DNA of 64,000 nucleotides from Mycobacterium sp. 155. Its GTDB lineage: Bacteria > Actinomycetota > Actinomycetes > Mycobacteriales > Mycobacteriaceae. A program made the position numbers and the translations under genes. Below are positions 1-8,494 of the stretch, one piece after another. Each line of letters begins with the position of its first letter. Positions within the stretch are counted from its first letter, which is position 1. The stretch is taken from assembly GCF_000373905.1 (NCBI RefSeq), contig NZ_KB892705.1, positions 1,302,001-1,366,000 of the forward strand. Reading direction: 5' to 3'. Below the pieces are notes generated by a model. The model worked only from the letters and a program-made list of their open reading frames with translations, was not told where the DNA came from and ran no database searches.

Positions 1-1119
1 CAATGCGCGAGCGACGGACTCACCCAGGGACGTCTTGCCGACGCCCGGAGGACCGGCCAGCACCATTACGGCACCGGACCCCCGTCCGCCGACGACGGCC
101 ATGCCGCGCTGGGTGCGTCGCGCTCGCACGGCCAGGTATTCGATGATGCGGTCCTTAACGTCGTCCAGCCCGTGGTGGTCGGCGTCGAGAATCTCTCGGG
201 CACCCTTGAGGTCCGTCGAATCCTCGGTCTTGACGTTCCACGGCAGCTCCAGCACAGTGTCCAGCCAGGTGCGAATCCAGCCGCCCTCTGGGCTCTGCTC
301 GCTGGACCGTTCCAGCTTGCCGACCTCGCGCAGCGCGGCTTCGCGCACCTTCTCCGGCAGATCGGCGGCTTCGACGCGCGCCCGGTAGTCGTCGACGGAA
401 CCGGCGTCGTGTTCATCCGATTCACCCAGCTCCTTGCGGATGGCGGCCAGCTGCTGGCGCAGCAGGAATTCCTTCTGCTGCTTGTCCATCCCGGCCCGGA
501 CATCCTCGGCGATCTTGTCGTTGAGTTCGACCTCGGCAAGGTGTTCGCCGGTCCAGTCGATCAGTACACGCAGCCGTTCGGCCACGTCGGCGGTCTCCAA
601 CAGCTGACGCTTCTGGACGTCGGTCAGGTACGACGCGTAGCCGGCGGTGTCCGCCAGGGCGGATGGGTCGGTGATCTTGTTGACCACGTCGACAATCTGC
701 CACGCCTCGCGGCGCTGCAGCATAGCCAGCAGCAGCTTCTTGTATTCGGCGGCCAGCGCCTTGGTCTCGTCGGTGGCCTCGGGCTCAGGCGCCTCATCCA
801 CCTCGACCCACAGGGTGGTACCGGGTCCGGTGGTGCCGGGCCCGATGTGAGCGCGCCGCTCGCCACGGACGACGGCGCCGGCACCGCCACCGGGCATGCG
901 GCCAACCTGCACGATCGACGCGATCACGCCATGGGTGGGGTAGCGGTCATCCAGGCGTGGCGCGATCAGCAGTTTGCCGGACTCTCCGGTCGGAGCTGCA
1001 GCTTGTGCTGCTTCGATAGCCGCGCGCGCAGCGTCGTCGAGCTCGATCGGCACCACCATGCCAGGCAGCAGGATCGGTTCTTCGACGAACAACACCGGCA
1101 CAGAAATTGGTTCGGACAT
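1..1119 (-). CDS. lon: ATP-dependent protease Lon, N-terminal half (runs off window start)
   Basis: ATP-dependent serine protease of the cytosol that degrades misfolded and some regulatory proteins. The visible 373 residues hold the N-terminal LON substrate-binding domain (start MSEPISVPVLF), the helical linker with a Q-rich stretch typical of Lon, and the Walker A motif GPPGVGKTS near residue 355. The rest of the AAA+ module and the Ser-Lys protease domain lie outside the window. The ATG is fixed by a GGAGG 4-5 nt upstream. Lon occurs in fast-growing mycobacteria but is absent from M. tuberculosis. A long ORF on the opposite strand here is only a shadow. Confidence 0.96.
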   Translation of the reverse strand, partial: MSEPISVPVLFVEEPILLPGMVVPIELDDAARAAIEAAQAAAPTGESGKLLIAPRLDDRYPTHGVIASIVQVGRMPGGGAGAVVRGERRAHIGPGTTGPGTTLWVEVDEAPEPEATDETKALAAEYKKLLLAMLQRREAWQIVDVVNKITDPSALADTAGYASYLTDVQKRQLLETADVAERLRVLIDWTGEHLAEVELNDKIAEDVRAGMDKQQKEFLLRQQLAAIRKELGESDEHDAGSVDDYRARVEAADLPEKVREAALREVGKLERSSEQSPEGGWIRTWLDTVLELPWNVKTEDSTDLKGAREILDADHHGLDDVKDRIIEYLAVRARRTQRGMAVVGGRGSGAVMVLAGPPGVGKTSLGESVARAL

Positions 1120-1227
1120 CAAACCTCCAAAGTTCAGTCTGATGCACTCAACCCTGTCAGGCGCTGGTTTGTTCCCGGAGATGAATTCGGCCCTGCCGGA
1201 GCCTGCCTTTGCGGCCGCAGGAGTGGG

Positions 1228-3567
1228 TCAGGTGTAGGCGACGTGGACGCGCTGGATGTGGCCTTCGAACGGGAACGGTGCGCGTTCGCGGTAGTCGAGC
1301 GATACCGGCGAACCCAGGCAGGTGCCGATGTCGAGGCAGTCGTTGGCCGTGAACAGCAGCGGTGCACTGATCGGTACCTGACCGCTCGCAATCATTTCAC
1401 CGTTGCGCGCGATGCTGATGTTCAGTGGGCCGGCTGGGCGCGGTTCGGCATATTGCGTCGTGACGGTGAGAGTGGCACGTCCCGGTGGCACCTTTTCGGC
1501 TGAGCGGATCTTGGTGCGCGACAGGATGAACAGGTTGTACTCGTAGCAGAGGTAGCCGTCGTCGAGATAGAGAGTCAGCCCGCCTGCCGCGGCGCCGAGG
1601 GCGTAGAGCACTCCGTTGGCGGCGGCGGGGATGTCGACATCGATGGTGACGACGTTGTTCTTGTTGCCCAGTGCCGGTGCGCAGAACTCCGGCATGCGTA
1701 CCGTGTCGCCGGAGAACTCCCACTGCTGATACGGGGGAGCGATGCGCAGCTCGGGGTGATAGACGGGTACCCACAAGCCGCCACCGATGGGCAACACCGC
1801 ATTACGGGCGGCTTCGACGATGAACATCTCCCGCAGCTGGGCGAGTTTCTCGGGTATCTGGTCGGCGAGATCATTGGCCTGTGACCAGTCCTCGTCGAGG
1901 TGGTATAGCTCCCACTGGTCGTTGTCGGGGGTCCAGGTGGCGATGCCTTCAGGCATTCCGGGTAGCCACGGGAGCCGCGGGCCGCGGGCGCAGGCCATCC
2001 AGCCGTCGTGGTAGATGGCGCGGCTGCCCATGATTTCGAAGTACTGGGTCTTCTTGCCGCCGGGCGCGTTTCGGTCGCCGAGCGTCCGGGCGAAACTTGC
2101 TCCTGCGAGCGGCATCTGCGGCTCGCCGTTGACCACCTGCGGAGTCTCGATACCGACGATGTCGTAGATGGTTGGCACTACGTCGTTGCAGTGCAAGAAC
2201 ACGTCGCGAGGCGTGGGCTCGGCGGTGATCTTTCGCGGCCAGCGCACTGCCATGGGATTGCGTGTACCGCCCAGATGTGATGCGAGCAGCTTCATGCCTT
2301 TGTACGGCGTGCTACCGGCCCACGCCCACGCGGCGTGGTACTGGTTGTCGACGAGTGGGGAGCCGAGGCAGTCAAGGCCGCCGAGTTCATCGAGGGCATC
2401 GATGTGCTGGCGTACGGTAGTGGGAATGCCGTTCTGCGCCAACAGTTCTGCGATCGTGCCATTCTGGCCTTCGCCAGAGGAGCCGTTGTCGCCCCAGATG
2501 TAGAAGAACAACGTGTTCTCGGCGTAGCCCAGTGATTCGAGCTCGTCGGTGATGCGGCCGACCTGGACGTCGACATGTTCGGCATAGCCGGCCGCGACTT
2601 CCATCAGGCGACGCTGGAATGGCTTCTCGTCGTCGGGGATATCGTCCCAACCGGCGAGGGATTCGTCCCTGGGCGTCAACTCGCAGTCCTGCGGAATCCA
2701 GCCCTTGTCCTTCGCACGTTCGAATACCCGCTGCCGGTATGCGTCCCAGCCGTCGTCGAACTTGCCGGCGTATTTGTCCGCCCATTCCTTCATGATGTGG
2801 TGCGGGCCGTGGAGACACCCGCTGGCCCAATACATGAAGAATGGCTTGTCGGCGTTGAACGCCTTGTGTCGGCGCAGCCAGGAGATGGCATCGTCGGCCA
2901 GATCCTCGGACAGGTGGTAGCCCTGTTCCGGAGTTCTGGGTGGCGGGACCACAGTGGTGTTCCGCACCAGGTTCGGCTCATACTGCGAAGCCTCACCGGC
3001 CAGAAAACCGTAGAAGTATTCGAAGCCCAGACCAGTGGGCCAGTTGTCGAACGGCCCGGCGGCGGTGGTTTCCTCGGCCGGGGTGTTGTGCCACTTGCCG
3101 AAGGCCGATGTCGCGTAGCCGTATTGCTTGAGCACCTCGGCAACTGTGGCGCTCGATCGCGGGATCTTGCCGGCATACCCGTCCCAGTCGTTGGCAAGTT
3201 CGGCGATCTGACCGTTGCCGATCGCGTGGTGATTGCGGCCGGTGAGCAAGGAGGCCCGGGTCGGCGAGCACATCGCCGTGGTGTGAAACCTGTTGTAAGA
3301 CACACCTTCAGCACAGATACGGTCGAGCGTGGCAGTGGTCACCTCACCACCGAATGTCGACGGTAAGCCGGGTCCGGCGTCGTCGATGAGGACGATGACG
3401 ATGTTGGGCGAGTCATCGTGCAGGCGCTGCGGTACCGTCCGCGGGCTGTACGTCGACTCCTGCAACGTCCGGCCGGCGATGCTGCCCGACGGCACTGGGG
3501 CGAAAGGCAATACGCCACCGCCCGGCAGGACGGGCGCCACCAACCGATCACTCTGCACGTTCGACAC
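1228..3567 (-). CDS. Type I sulfatase (arylsulfatase, AtsD-like)
   Basis: Hydrolyses sulfate esters using a formylglycine made from cysteine. The signature CSPTRASLLTG begins at C100; the metal-binding DD pair lies at residues 62-63; GKWH and WGDNG supply further active-site residues. The C-terminal third is a beta-rich extension, which with 779 aa matches the long mycobacterial AtsD/AtsB class. I chose the GTG at 3567 because AGAAAGGAAC lies just upstream; the reading frame stays open for 34 more codons without a convincing start. No signal peptide is visible, so it is probably cytosolic. It is divergent from an AraC regulator that probably controls it. The exact substrate cannot be told. 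Confidence 0.93.
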   Translation of the reverse strand: MSNVQSDRLVAPVLPGGGVLPFAPVPSGSIAGRTLQESTYSPRTVPQRLHDDSPNIVIVLIDDAGPGLPSTFGGEVTTATLDRICAEGVSYNRFHTTAMCSPTRASLLTGRNHHAIGNGQIAELANDWDGYAGKIPRSSATVAEVLKQYGYATSAFGKWHNTPAEETTAAGPFDNWPTGLGFEYFYGFLAGEASQYEPNLVRNTTVVPPPRTPEQGYHLSEDLADDAISWLRRHKAFNADKPFFMYWASGCLHGPHHIMKEWADKYAGKFDDGWDAYRQRVFERAKDKGWIPQDCELTPRDESLAGWDDIPDDEKPFQRRLMEVAAGYAEHVDVQVGRITDELESLGYAENTLFFYIWGDNGSSGEGQNGTIAELLAQNGIPTTVRQHIDALDELGGLDCLGSPLVDNQYHAAWAWAGSTPYKGMKLLASHLGGTRNPMAVRWPRKITAEPTPRDVFLHCNDVVPTIYDIVGIETPQVVNGEPQMPLAGASFARTLGDRNAPGGKKTQYFEIMGSRAIYHDGWMACARGPRLPWLPGMPEGIATWTPDNDQWELYHLDEDWSQANDLADQIPEKLAQLREMFIVEAARNAVLPIGGGLWVPVYHPELRIAPPYQQWEFSGDTVRMPEFCAPALGNKNNVVTIDVDIPAAANGVLYALGAAAGGLTLYLDDGYLCYEYNLFILSRTKIRSAEKVPPGRATLTVTTQYAEPRPAGPLNISIARNGEMIASGQVPISAPLLFTANDCLDIGTCLGSPVSLDYRERAPFPFEGHIQRVHVAYT

Positions 3568-3641
3568 CGTGTTCCTTTCTTCGGTTTGGCACGTCACCCA
3601 GGCCCGGCCATCCACTGTGCAGCAAACCCCTACCTGCCGTC

Positions 3642-3677
3642 TTGACATTCCGGGACGAATCTTTGACATTGTGGGAC
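3642..3677. promoter_or_regulatory. Direct-repeat operator, likely AraC-type
   Basis: Two 15-bp copies, TTGACATTCCGGGAC (3642-3656) and TTGACATTGTGGGAC (3663-3677), match at 13 of 15 bases and are spaced exactly 21 bp, two helical turns, in the same orientation. This is the geometry bound by AraC-family regulators. The second copy abuts the ATG of the AraC gene, in the gap shared with the divergent sulfatase. Binding by this regulator is inference. Confidence 0.6.
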
Positions 3678-4694
3678 ATGGCAGTGATTCGAGGGACTGC
3701 GCTCACGGATTTTCACCAGCTTGTTGCCGAACTCGGCGGAGACAGTCGCGCATTGGTGGCTGCCGCCCACATCCCCTACGACGACATCGGTCGTCACGAC
3801 CGGTTCATTTCCCTTCCGAATGGGGCCCGGATGCTCGAAGATGCCGCCGTTGCACTCGAGATCCCCGACTTCGGCCAGCGGCTGGCTCTGCGCCAGGGCA
3901 TCGAGATCCTCGGTCCGGTGGGGCTGGCGGGGCGCAACGCCGCCACGGTGGCCGACGCCTTTCTGATTTTCGACAAGTTCATGGCCGCCTACAGTCCGTC
4001 GATCAGCGCACGGGTGACCGCACACCTCGACCCAGAACTGCGCCGTTTCGAGTTCGAATATCTCCTCGATCCAGCGCCGCCGCAGGCCCAGGCCATCGAG
4101 CTGTCGTTGGGCGTCACCCTGCGGGTGCTGCGTCTGTTCCTCGGCGCTGGCTACCGGCCGGTCGCCGTGCACCTGCCCCATGCTGGGCTGACTCCGCCCG
4201 ATGAGTATGAACGCTACTTCGGCTGTCCGCCAACATTTTCCGAATCGATTGCCGGCTTCACGCTGCGCACGATCGATCTGCAACGGCCGCTGCCCACCGA
4301 CCAACTTGCCCATCAGACGGCGGTCGACTACCTCGGCCGCGTCATCGGTGAGTTCAGTCCTGCAACTGGACCGTTGGTGCGCACCCTGGTGCGTCAACTA
4401 CTGCCGACCGGTGCTGTCGGGCTGACCGACATCGCCCGTCACATCGGTGTGCACCCCAAGACCCTGCAACGCCGGTTGGCGGCCGAGAACGTCACGTTCG
4501 GCGGACTGGTCGACCAAGCCCGCCGCGAAGCGGCGCAACGTCTATTGCTCGATACTGACCTGAGCCTCGATCAACTCTGCCGGCAACTCGGTTACGCCGA
4601 GCAAAGTGTGCTCACCCGCGCCTGCAAGCGGTGGTTCGGTATGACGCCGACGTCTTACCGCAACACCCGTATCGATCCGGTGCCGCGGATCTGA
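3678..4694 (+). CDS. AraC-family transcriptional regulator (Arabinose_bd type)
   Basis: DNA-binding regulator of 338 aa. Residues 1-200 form the ligand-sensing domain found in OruR/VirS-type regulators, and residues 240-335 hold the double helix-turn-helix, with ARHIGVHPKTLQRRL as the first recognition region and the typical GYAEQSVLTRACKRWFG signature at the end. An in-frame TTG at 3642 would add 12 residues, but that stretch is the direct-repeat operator, so I chose the ATG at 3678. The gene is divergent from the sulfatase and probably regulates it and itself. The effector is unknown. Confidence 0.9.
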   Translation: MAVIRGTALTDFHQLVAELGGDSRALVAAAHIPYDDIGRHDRFISLPNGARMLEDAAVALEIPDFGQRLALRQGIEILGPVGLAGRNAATVADAFLIFDKFMAAYSPSISARVTAHLDPELRRFEFEYLLDPAPPQAQAIELSLGVTLRVLRLFLGAGYRPVAVHLPHAGLTPPDEYERYFGCPPTFSESIAGFTLRTIDLQRPLPTDQLAHQTAVDYLGRVIGEFSPATGPLVRTLVRQLLPTGAVGLTDIARHIGVHPKTLQRRLAAENVTFGGLVDQARREAAQRLLLDTDLSLDQLCRQLGYAEQSVLTRACKRWFGMTPTSYRNTRIDPVPRI

Positions 4695-4828
4695 CGAGTA
4701 GAGATCACGCTGCAACAGATCGCCGGTACGGCGATATCGATAGGGTTGAAGCGCAAGGTGACTCATGATGATCGCCCTCGACATCGGTGACCTTGTGCTC
4801 TTCTCGAGTGTTGTCAGCAGGGGGCACG

Positions 4829-5236
4829 ATGACGGCAGTATCACACCCCGACATCGAGGAGCGCATGATGCTCGATTGCAATTTGGATCAAAAGAACTCG
4901 ATCGTCCTCGTGCGTCCCGACGCGGCGCTCGACAAGGACGATTTCGTCAAATTGGCACAGGTGGTCGATCCGCAGATCGAGGCCCACGGCGATCTGGCCG
5001 GCCTGATCATCGATGCGCCGCGCTTCCCGGGGTGGGACAGCCTGGGCGCGATGGTGACCCATATCCGTTTTGTACGTGATCATCACAAGCATGTGAAGAA
5101 GATCGCGGTTGTCACCGATTCGCACCTCGGTGATCTCGCCGAACATCTGGCCGCGCATTTCATCTCAGCCGAGATCCGACAGTTCCCCGGCGGGCATCTC
5201 GAACAAGCCCGAGCGTGGATCAGCGGCGGCTCGTAG
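4829..5236 (+). CDS. SpoIIAA/STAS-like protein
   Basis: A 135-aa cytosolic protein of the SpoIIAA-like family. After a short N-terminal lead the fold runs as strand (NSIVLVRPDAAL), helix, strand (LAGLIIDAPRF), a helical stretch (LGAMVTHIRFVRDHH) and strand (KIAVVTDSHL). The ATG follows AGGGGGCACG; a second possible start is the ATG pair at 4862-4867 with GAGGAG before it. Such proteins are thought to act as lipid-binding or partner-switch-like modules, but their function is not established. A second family member lies at 8105-8494. It is followed convergently by the broken lipoprotein gene. Confidence 0.75.
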   Translation: MTAVSHPDIEERMMLDCNLDQKNSIVLVRPDAALDKDDFVKLAQVVDPQIEAHGDLAGLIIDAPRFPGWDSLGAMVTHIRFVRDHHKHVKKIAVVTDSHLGDLAEHLAAHFISAEIRQFPGGHLEQARAWISGGS

Positions 5237-5286
5237 CACCCTGGTAGTCCCGCCGCGGCGGCCTATCGGGGAGATTGCGTGGGTTG

Positions 5287-6356
5287 TCAAGGGTGCGGAC
5301 ATTTTTCGTAAGCGGTGATGAGTTCTTGCTCGGCGGGTGGGGAGTGGTAGACGAGGGTGTCGCGGTCGGTGCAGCCGCCGACGGTGATGGCGACGGGTGC
5401 GGTGGCGCGTCCGTCGCCGGTGATGTGACCTTGGATTTGGTCGCTACTGGTGTAGAGCACCGGTGCGGGGAGTTCGCGCAGGAGCGGTAGGTGCTGTCGC
5501 GCGAGTGTGATGGCCTCGGTGGGATCGTGGGAACGGGTTTGCGCGGCGATCCACACCGGTGCAGCGACACGGCCGTTGATGGTCAGTTGGTTGGTGTGGG
5601 GGATAGTTTGGTCGGCGTTGACCCGTCGCCACAGGTCGAGTTCGGCGGCGCTGGGATAGCGCCGCGAGGTCTTGATATCGGCGGGATGCTGGCTGCCGGT
5701 GCTGATGGTCCAGGTGAGTCCGGCCAGTTGAGGGAACTGCTTGGCCAGGGTCGCGGCGGCGCTGGCGGCGTCCGTGTAGTCAGCGTCGTCGGGCAGTTGG
5801 ATCTTGGCGATGTTGGATTGCCCTGCATCACGGATGGGGATTGGTTGCCAGGGTGGGCAATGGTGGCACGTAGTTGGACGGTGGCGGCAGGGAATTGGTG
5901 GCGCAGAGCGACCCAGTCGCGTGCCTGGGCGATGATCTGCTGGTCGTTCACGATAGGCAGTTCGCCGCCGTCGATCGCGAAGAGGTTCCAGCCGTCGATG
6001 ACGTCAAGCTCTGACCGGTAGCCCGTGTAGTCGACCAGGTGCAGGTCTTGCAGGTAGCGATCGGCCACGGCGGCCAGTTGGGCCACGGTGATGCCCTGGG
6101 CGGGTTCCGCGGTGATGGTGAATGACACCCATCCTTGAGCTGGACGGTCGGTTACTCGGCTGTTCACTGTGCGAACTCCGGGCATGCGGGCGAGGATGTT
6201 CGCCAGACGGGTGACATGAGGTCGCCGGTCAGGAGGTGCGGCCTGACAGGCGTTCACGAGCGCCGCCAGCACCATGGCCGTGGCGGCCAGGCGCGTCGCG
6301 GTGCGGTATCCCCAGCGCCATCGAGGGTGGTGGAAGTGGGGGCGCTGGGTGGTCAC
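5287..6356 (-). pseudogene. Frameshifted gene for a membrane-anchored or lipoprotein-like hypothetical protein
   Basis: The first half reads from GTG 6356 in one frame with an N-terminal hydrophobic segment ending in VNAC, a possible lipobox. The second half, from QSNIAKIQLPDD to the end EKCPHP, reads in another frame down to 5287. Adding one base in the G4 run at 5836-5839 (C4 on the coding strand) restores a continuous frame of exactly 357 codons. The family was not recognised; the conserved-looking parts are YRSELDVIDGWNLFAIDGGE and VAITVGGCTDRDTLVYHSP. The break could be a true mutation or a sequencing error. The start GTG overlaps the stop of a small upstream ORF (GTGA), suggesting an operon. 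Confidence 0.75.
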
Positions 6357-6511
6357 GCCGGCGGGATTCTGGAGACGAACCGCACAAACGGTAGGTGCCT
6401 TCCGACGGTCTGGAAGTCAGCCGCAGAACCATCGACGGAGAAGCCCAGCACGCGTGGGATCAAATGGCTTGCGGCGAATCGGTGCCGCATCGCATGTCGG
6501 GTGATCTTCAC
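6353..6511 (-). CDS. Possible small protein, 52 aa
   Basis: A short reading frame starts at GTG 6511 with GGAGGG about nine bases upstream, and its TGA overlaps the GTG of the next gene as GTGA, the usual sign of translational coupling. The product is basic at the N-terminus (VKITRHAMRHRFAASHLIPR) with no signal peptide. No family is recognised. It is supported only by the ribosome site and the stop/start overlap. Confidence 0.35.
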   Translation of the reverse strand: MKITRHAMRHRFAASHLIPRVLGFSVDGSAADFQTVGRHLPFVRFVSRIPPA

Positions 6512-6545
6512 TGTGGCTGTCCCTCCGCATTCCATCCCGCTGCCG

Positions 6546-6615
6546 GGGGTCGGACTATATACGCCTACGATTATCAGACAGTGCAATGATCGTATTATGC
6601 AACAATGTAGAGAAT
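6546..6615. promoter_or_regulatory. AT-rich probable promoter region
   Basis: A 70-bp stretch much richer in A+T than its surroundings lies between the minus-strand pair ending at 5287 and the plus-strand lipoprotein. It contains the imperfect palindrome TGCAATGATCGTATTATGCA (6580-6599) and, on the minus strand, TATATA-like -10 sequence. It is a likely regulatory region for one or both divergent units. Confidence 0.4.
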
Positions 6616-6689
6616 GCCGGTCGAGGTGATCGGTGATCGATTGGTGCCGGCCCGCAGCTCTGGACCGACACCCACCCGTGCGTGGACCG

Positions 6690-7142
6690 ATGAGCGCTTG
6701 GTCCACGCCGGTGCCTGAATGTGTCGCGCTGCGACGCACGGGGTTTGGCGCACTTTTGGGCGCTCTCACGTTCCTCGTCTTCGGCTGCAGCACTGCGGAA
6801 TCGCCTCACGTCGGCACTGCGGTGTCCCAATCATCGTCGGGAGTGTCGATCAATCCCTATCGCGCCGCTGATCTCGTGTTGCTGATCGCTGAGGCCGGGC
6901 TGTCGGTGCCCGATCAGCGTGACGTCACCGCACACGATTGCCCGCTGATCGGATGTGTCGACAAGATCGATTCCGACACGGTGTCCGTGAGTACGTTCCC
7001 GACTACCGGTGCAGCCGAAACATATGCAGGATCAACGAATCACCGGTTCCTCATCGCCAACGTCGTGATGGAATTCGGGCCGAGTATGGACCCTGACACT
7101 CAGCATGCCTACGAAGCGGTCGTCACCCGCGCCGTCCAATAG
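6690..7142 (+). CDS. Small lipoprotein, hypothetical
   Basis: About 150 aa. A hydrophobic segment ends in LVFGC, a good lipobox, so the mature protein is probably anchored on the outer face of the membrane. The mature part contains SSSGVSINPYRAADLVLLIA, a CPLIGC cysteine pair and a C-terminal helix. The ATG at 6690 puts the signal peptide near the N-terminus; an upstream GTG at 6633 would place 19 odd residues before it. The function is not recognised. It is convergent with marR, only one base apart. Confidence 0.7.
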   Translation: MSAWSTPVPECVALRRTGFGALLGALTFLVFGCSTAESPHVGTAVSQSSSGVSINPYRAADLVLLIAEAGLSVPDQRDVTAHDCPLIGCVDKIDSDTVSVSTFPTTGAAETYAGSTNHRFLIANVVMEFGPSMDPDTQHAYEAVVTRAVQ

Positions 7143-7143
7143 C

Positions 7144-7626
7144 TCACATGCCGAGGTGGGCGGGTGGCTCGCCACCTGCTGCAATAAAGGCCGTCAGCGC
7201 CGATACCAGCCCGCGCCGTTGCGGCTCGGGCATCGCTTGCACCACACGGGCGATCTCCGCACGCCGCCGTGCGGTCGCCGTATCGACCACCTCGTGCCCG
7301 CGAGGAGTCAACTCCACCACGAGTTCCCGGCGCGAGTTCGGATGCTGGCGCCGGTCGATCAGCCCCGAAGCGACCAAACGGTCAACCATGCGCCCAATCG
7401 TCGAGGGGCGCACATCGAGCAATCTGGCCAGCTCGGTCAGGTTCGAGGCGCCGCGCGACGACAGAATCACCAATGCCCGGAACTGCGGAATGGTGATCGA
7501 TTCATCGACCTCGGCGATTGACCGTGCGGAGATGGCCACCAGCAGTCGCGATGCGGTTACCAGGGCGTCGGTGATCGCATCCACCGAATCCTGGACCGAC
7601 GCTCTGCTCCGGACTGTCACCCGCAT
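7144..7626 (-). CDS. MarR-family transcriptional regulator
   Basis: A 160-aa winged-helix regulator. The DNA-binding core is visible from ITIPQFRALVILSSRG through LTELARLLDVRPSTIGRMVD to the wing with NSRRELVVELT and the closing LTPRGHEV, all typical of MarR. The start is either ATG 7626 or the GTG at 7620, which has GAGAGG at better spacing. The frame extends upstream to 7815, but those codons do not look like MarR. No target gene is obvious next door; its stop meets the convergent lipoprotein gene. Confidence 0.9.
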   Translation of the reverse strand: MRVTVRSRASVQDSVDAITDALVTASRLLVAISARSIAEVDESITIPQFRALVILSSRGASNLTELARLLDVRPSTIGRMVDRLVASGLIDRRQHPNSRRELVVELTPRGHEVVDTATARRRAEIARVVQAMPEPQRRGLVSALTAFIAAGGEPPAHLGM

Positions 7627-7684
7627 CCTCTCGATCGCGTCTGCCCACAGAAATATCCGGAATACAACCCGGCAGAAATTAACT

Positions 7685-7694
7685 ATTGCACAAT
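7685..7694. promoter_or_regulatory. Small inverted repeat upstream of marR
   Basis: ATTG-CA-CAAT lies in a short AT-rich patch about 60 bp before the marR start. MarR proteins usually repress themselves through inverted repeats of this kind. The match is short. Confidence 0.3.
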
Positions 7695-7908
7695 GCCACT
7701 GTCTCACGGGGCGGTGGCACCCCGTCGGCCTCGCAACGTCTCGTCCCTGTCGGGCTTTTACATGGTGTAGTCCGGCAGTTGAAGGTCGTCGTGCAGCTGG
7801 TGCCGGATCATCCAATCACCGATATGGCGTTGCGCGAGCAGTCTGCACCGGGGTTGTGGGTACGCAAGCGGGTTTTGGTAGCGGGCGAAGGCGCCGCGGA
7901 AATCGGGT

Positions 7909-8071
7909 CATGCCGCGGATCGTCTGGATCGTGTTGGTGCCGAAGGGAAAGTCGATCTTACGGCGGAGGCAGCCGATGTAGATCTCGGCGGCGTTCTCAC
8001 CGCCTGTATGGCGGAGCCCAAACATTTTGCAGGATATCCGATTTGGTGAGGACTGCATCCTTGTTGCGCAC
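7909..8071 (-). pseudogene. Remnant of an OmpR-family response regulator (C-terminal part)
   Basis: On the minus strand, one frame reads VLTKSDILQNVW (about 8020-8056) and a second frame reads ENAAEIYIGCLRRKID followed by FPFGTNTIQTIRG (7912-7998). Together these match the end of the winged-helix domain of mycobacterial MprA/PrrA-type regulators, where a DILxxVW segment is followed by VVEVYIxYLRRKID, FGTNTIQTxRGxGY. The join is broken by a frameshift and a stop, and the protein ends after RGM. The receiver domain is missing. No sensor kinase was seen nearby. Confidence 0.7.
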
Positions 8072-8104
8072 CGATGACGAGTCTAGATTCGGGTAATCTC
8101 ACGG

Positions 8105-8494
8105 CTAGTCTCCTTCGGCGATCGTGTCCTCATCGCTTGTGATCCAGTTGCGGGCTAGCGTGGTTTGCGCAAGCGGGAACGCGCGCAGTTCGCCGGGCAT
8201 CAAGAAGCCGAAGATCTTCATGGTGTGCTTGATCCACTCCACATCGGTGACGACTGCCAGTCGTTCCCACCGAAACCAGTGTGCAAGACCGATTTTCGTG
8301 TCTTCCCACGCGGCGTCCGGGTCAACGCCGGCGAAGTCGGGGGCAATCTCGTAGAAAATCCTCACCTTGTCGTGGCGCGTCAGCCGTTGCTCCACATCGG
8401 GTATCAGAACGGCTTCGTAGTCGGCCTGTGTGATATGCCCGTGCCACACGAAGGCGGCGACGTTGTCGGGAAATCCGGTCAATGCCTCGATCAT
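8105..8494 (-). CDS. SpoIIAA-like protein coupled to the P-type ATPase
   Basis: A 129-aa protein beginning MIEALTGFPDNVAAF, the typical opening of the SpoIIAA-like (STAS-related) family, followed by DKVRIFYEIAPDF, WERLAVVTD and PGELRAFPL. The start ATG overlaps the stop of the ATPase gene (ATGA, 8491-8494) and has GAGAGG upstream, so the two are translated as a unit. Family members are cytosolic and of unproven function. The coupling suggests a role linked to the ATPase or to the same stress. Confidence 0.85.
   Translation of the reverse strand: MIEALTGFPDNVAAFVWHGHITQADYEAVLIPDVEQRLTRHDKVRIFYEIAPDFAGVDPDAAWEDTKIGLAHWFRWERLAVVTDVEWIKHTMKIFGFLMPGELRAFPLAQTTLARNWITSDEDTIAEGD

Noticed and set aside
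172..1503. 443-codon plus-strand ORF over lon
   Set aside because: It is antisense to Lon, whose domains and ribosome site are clear.
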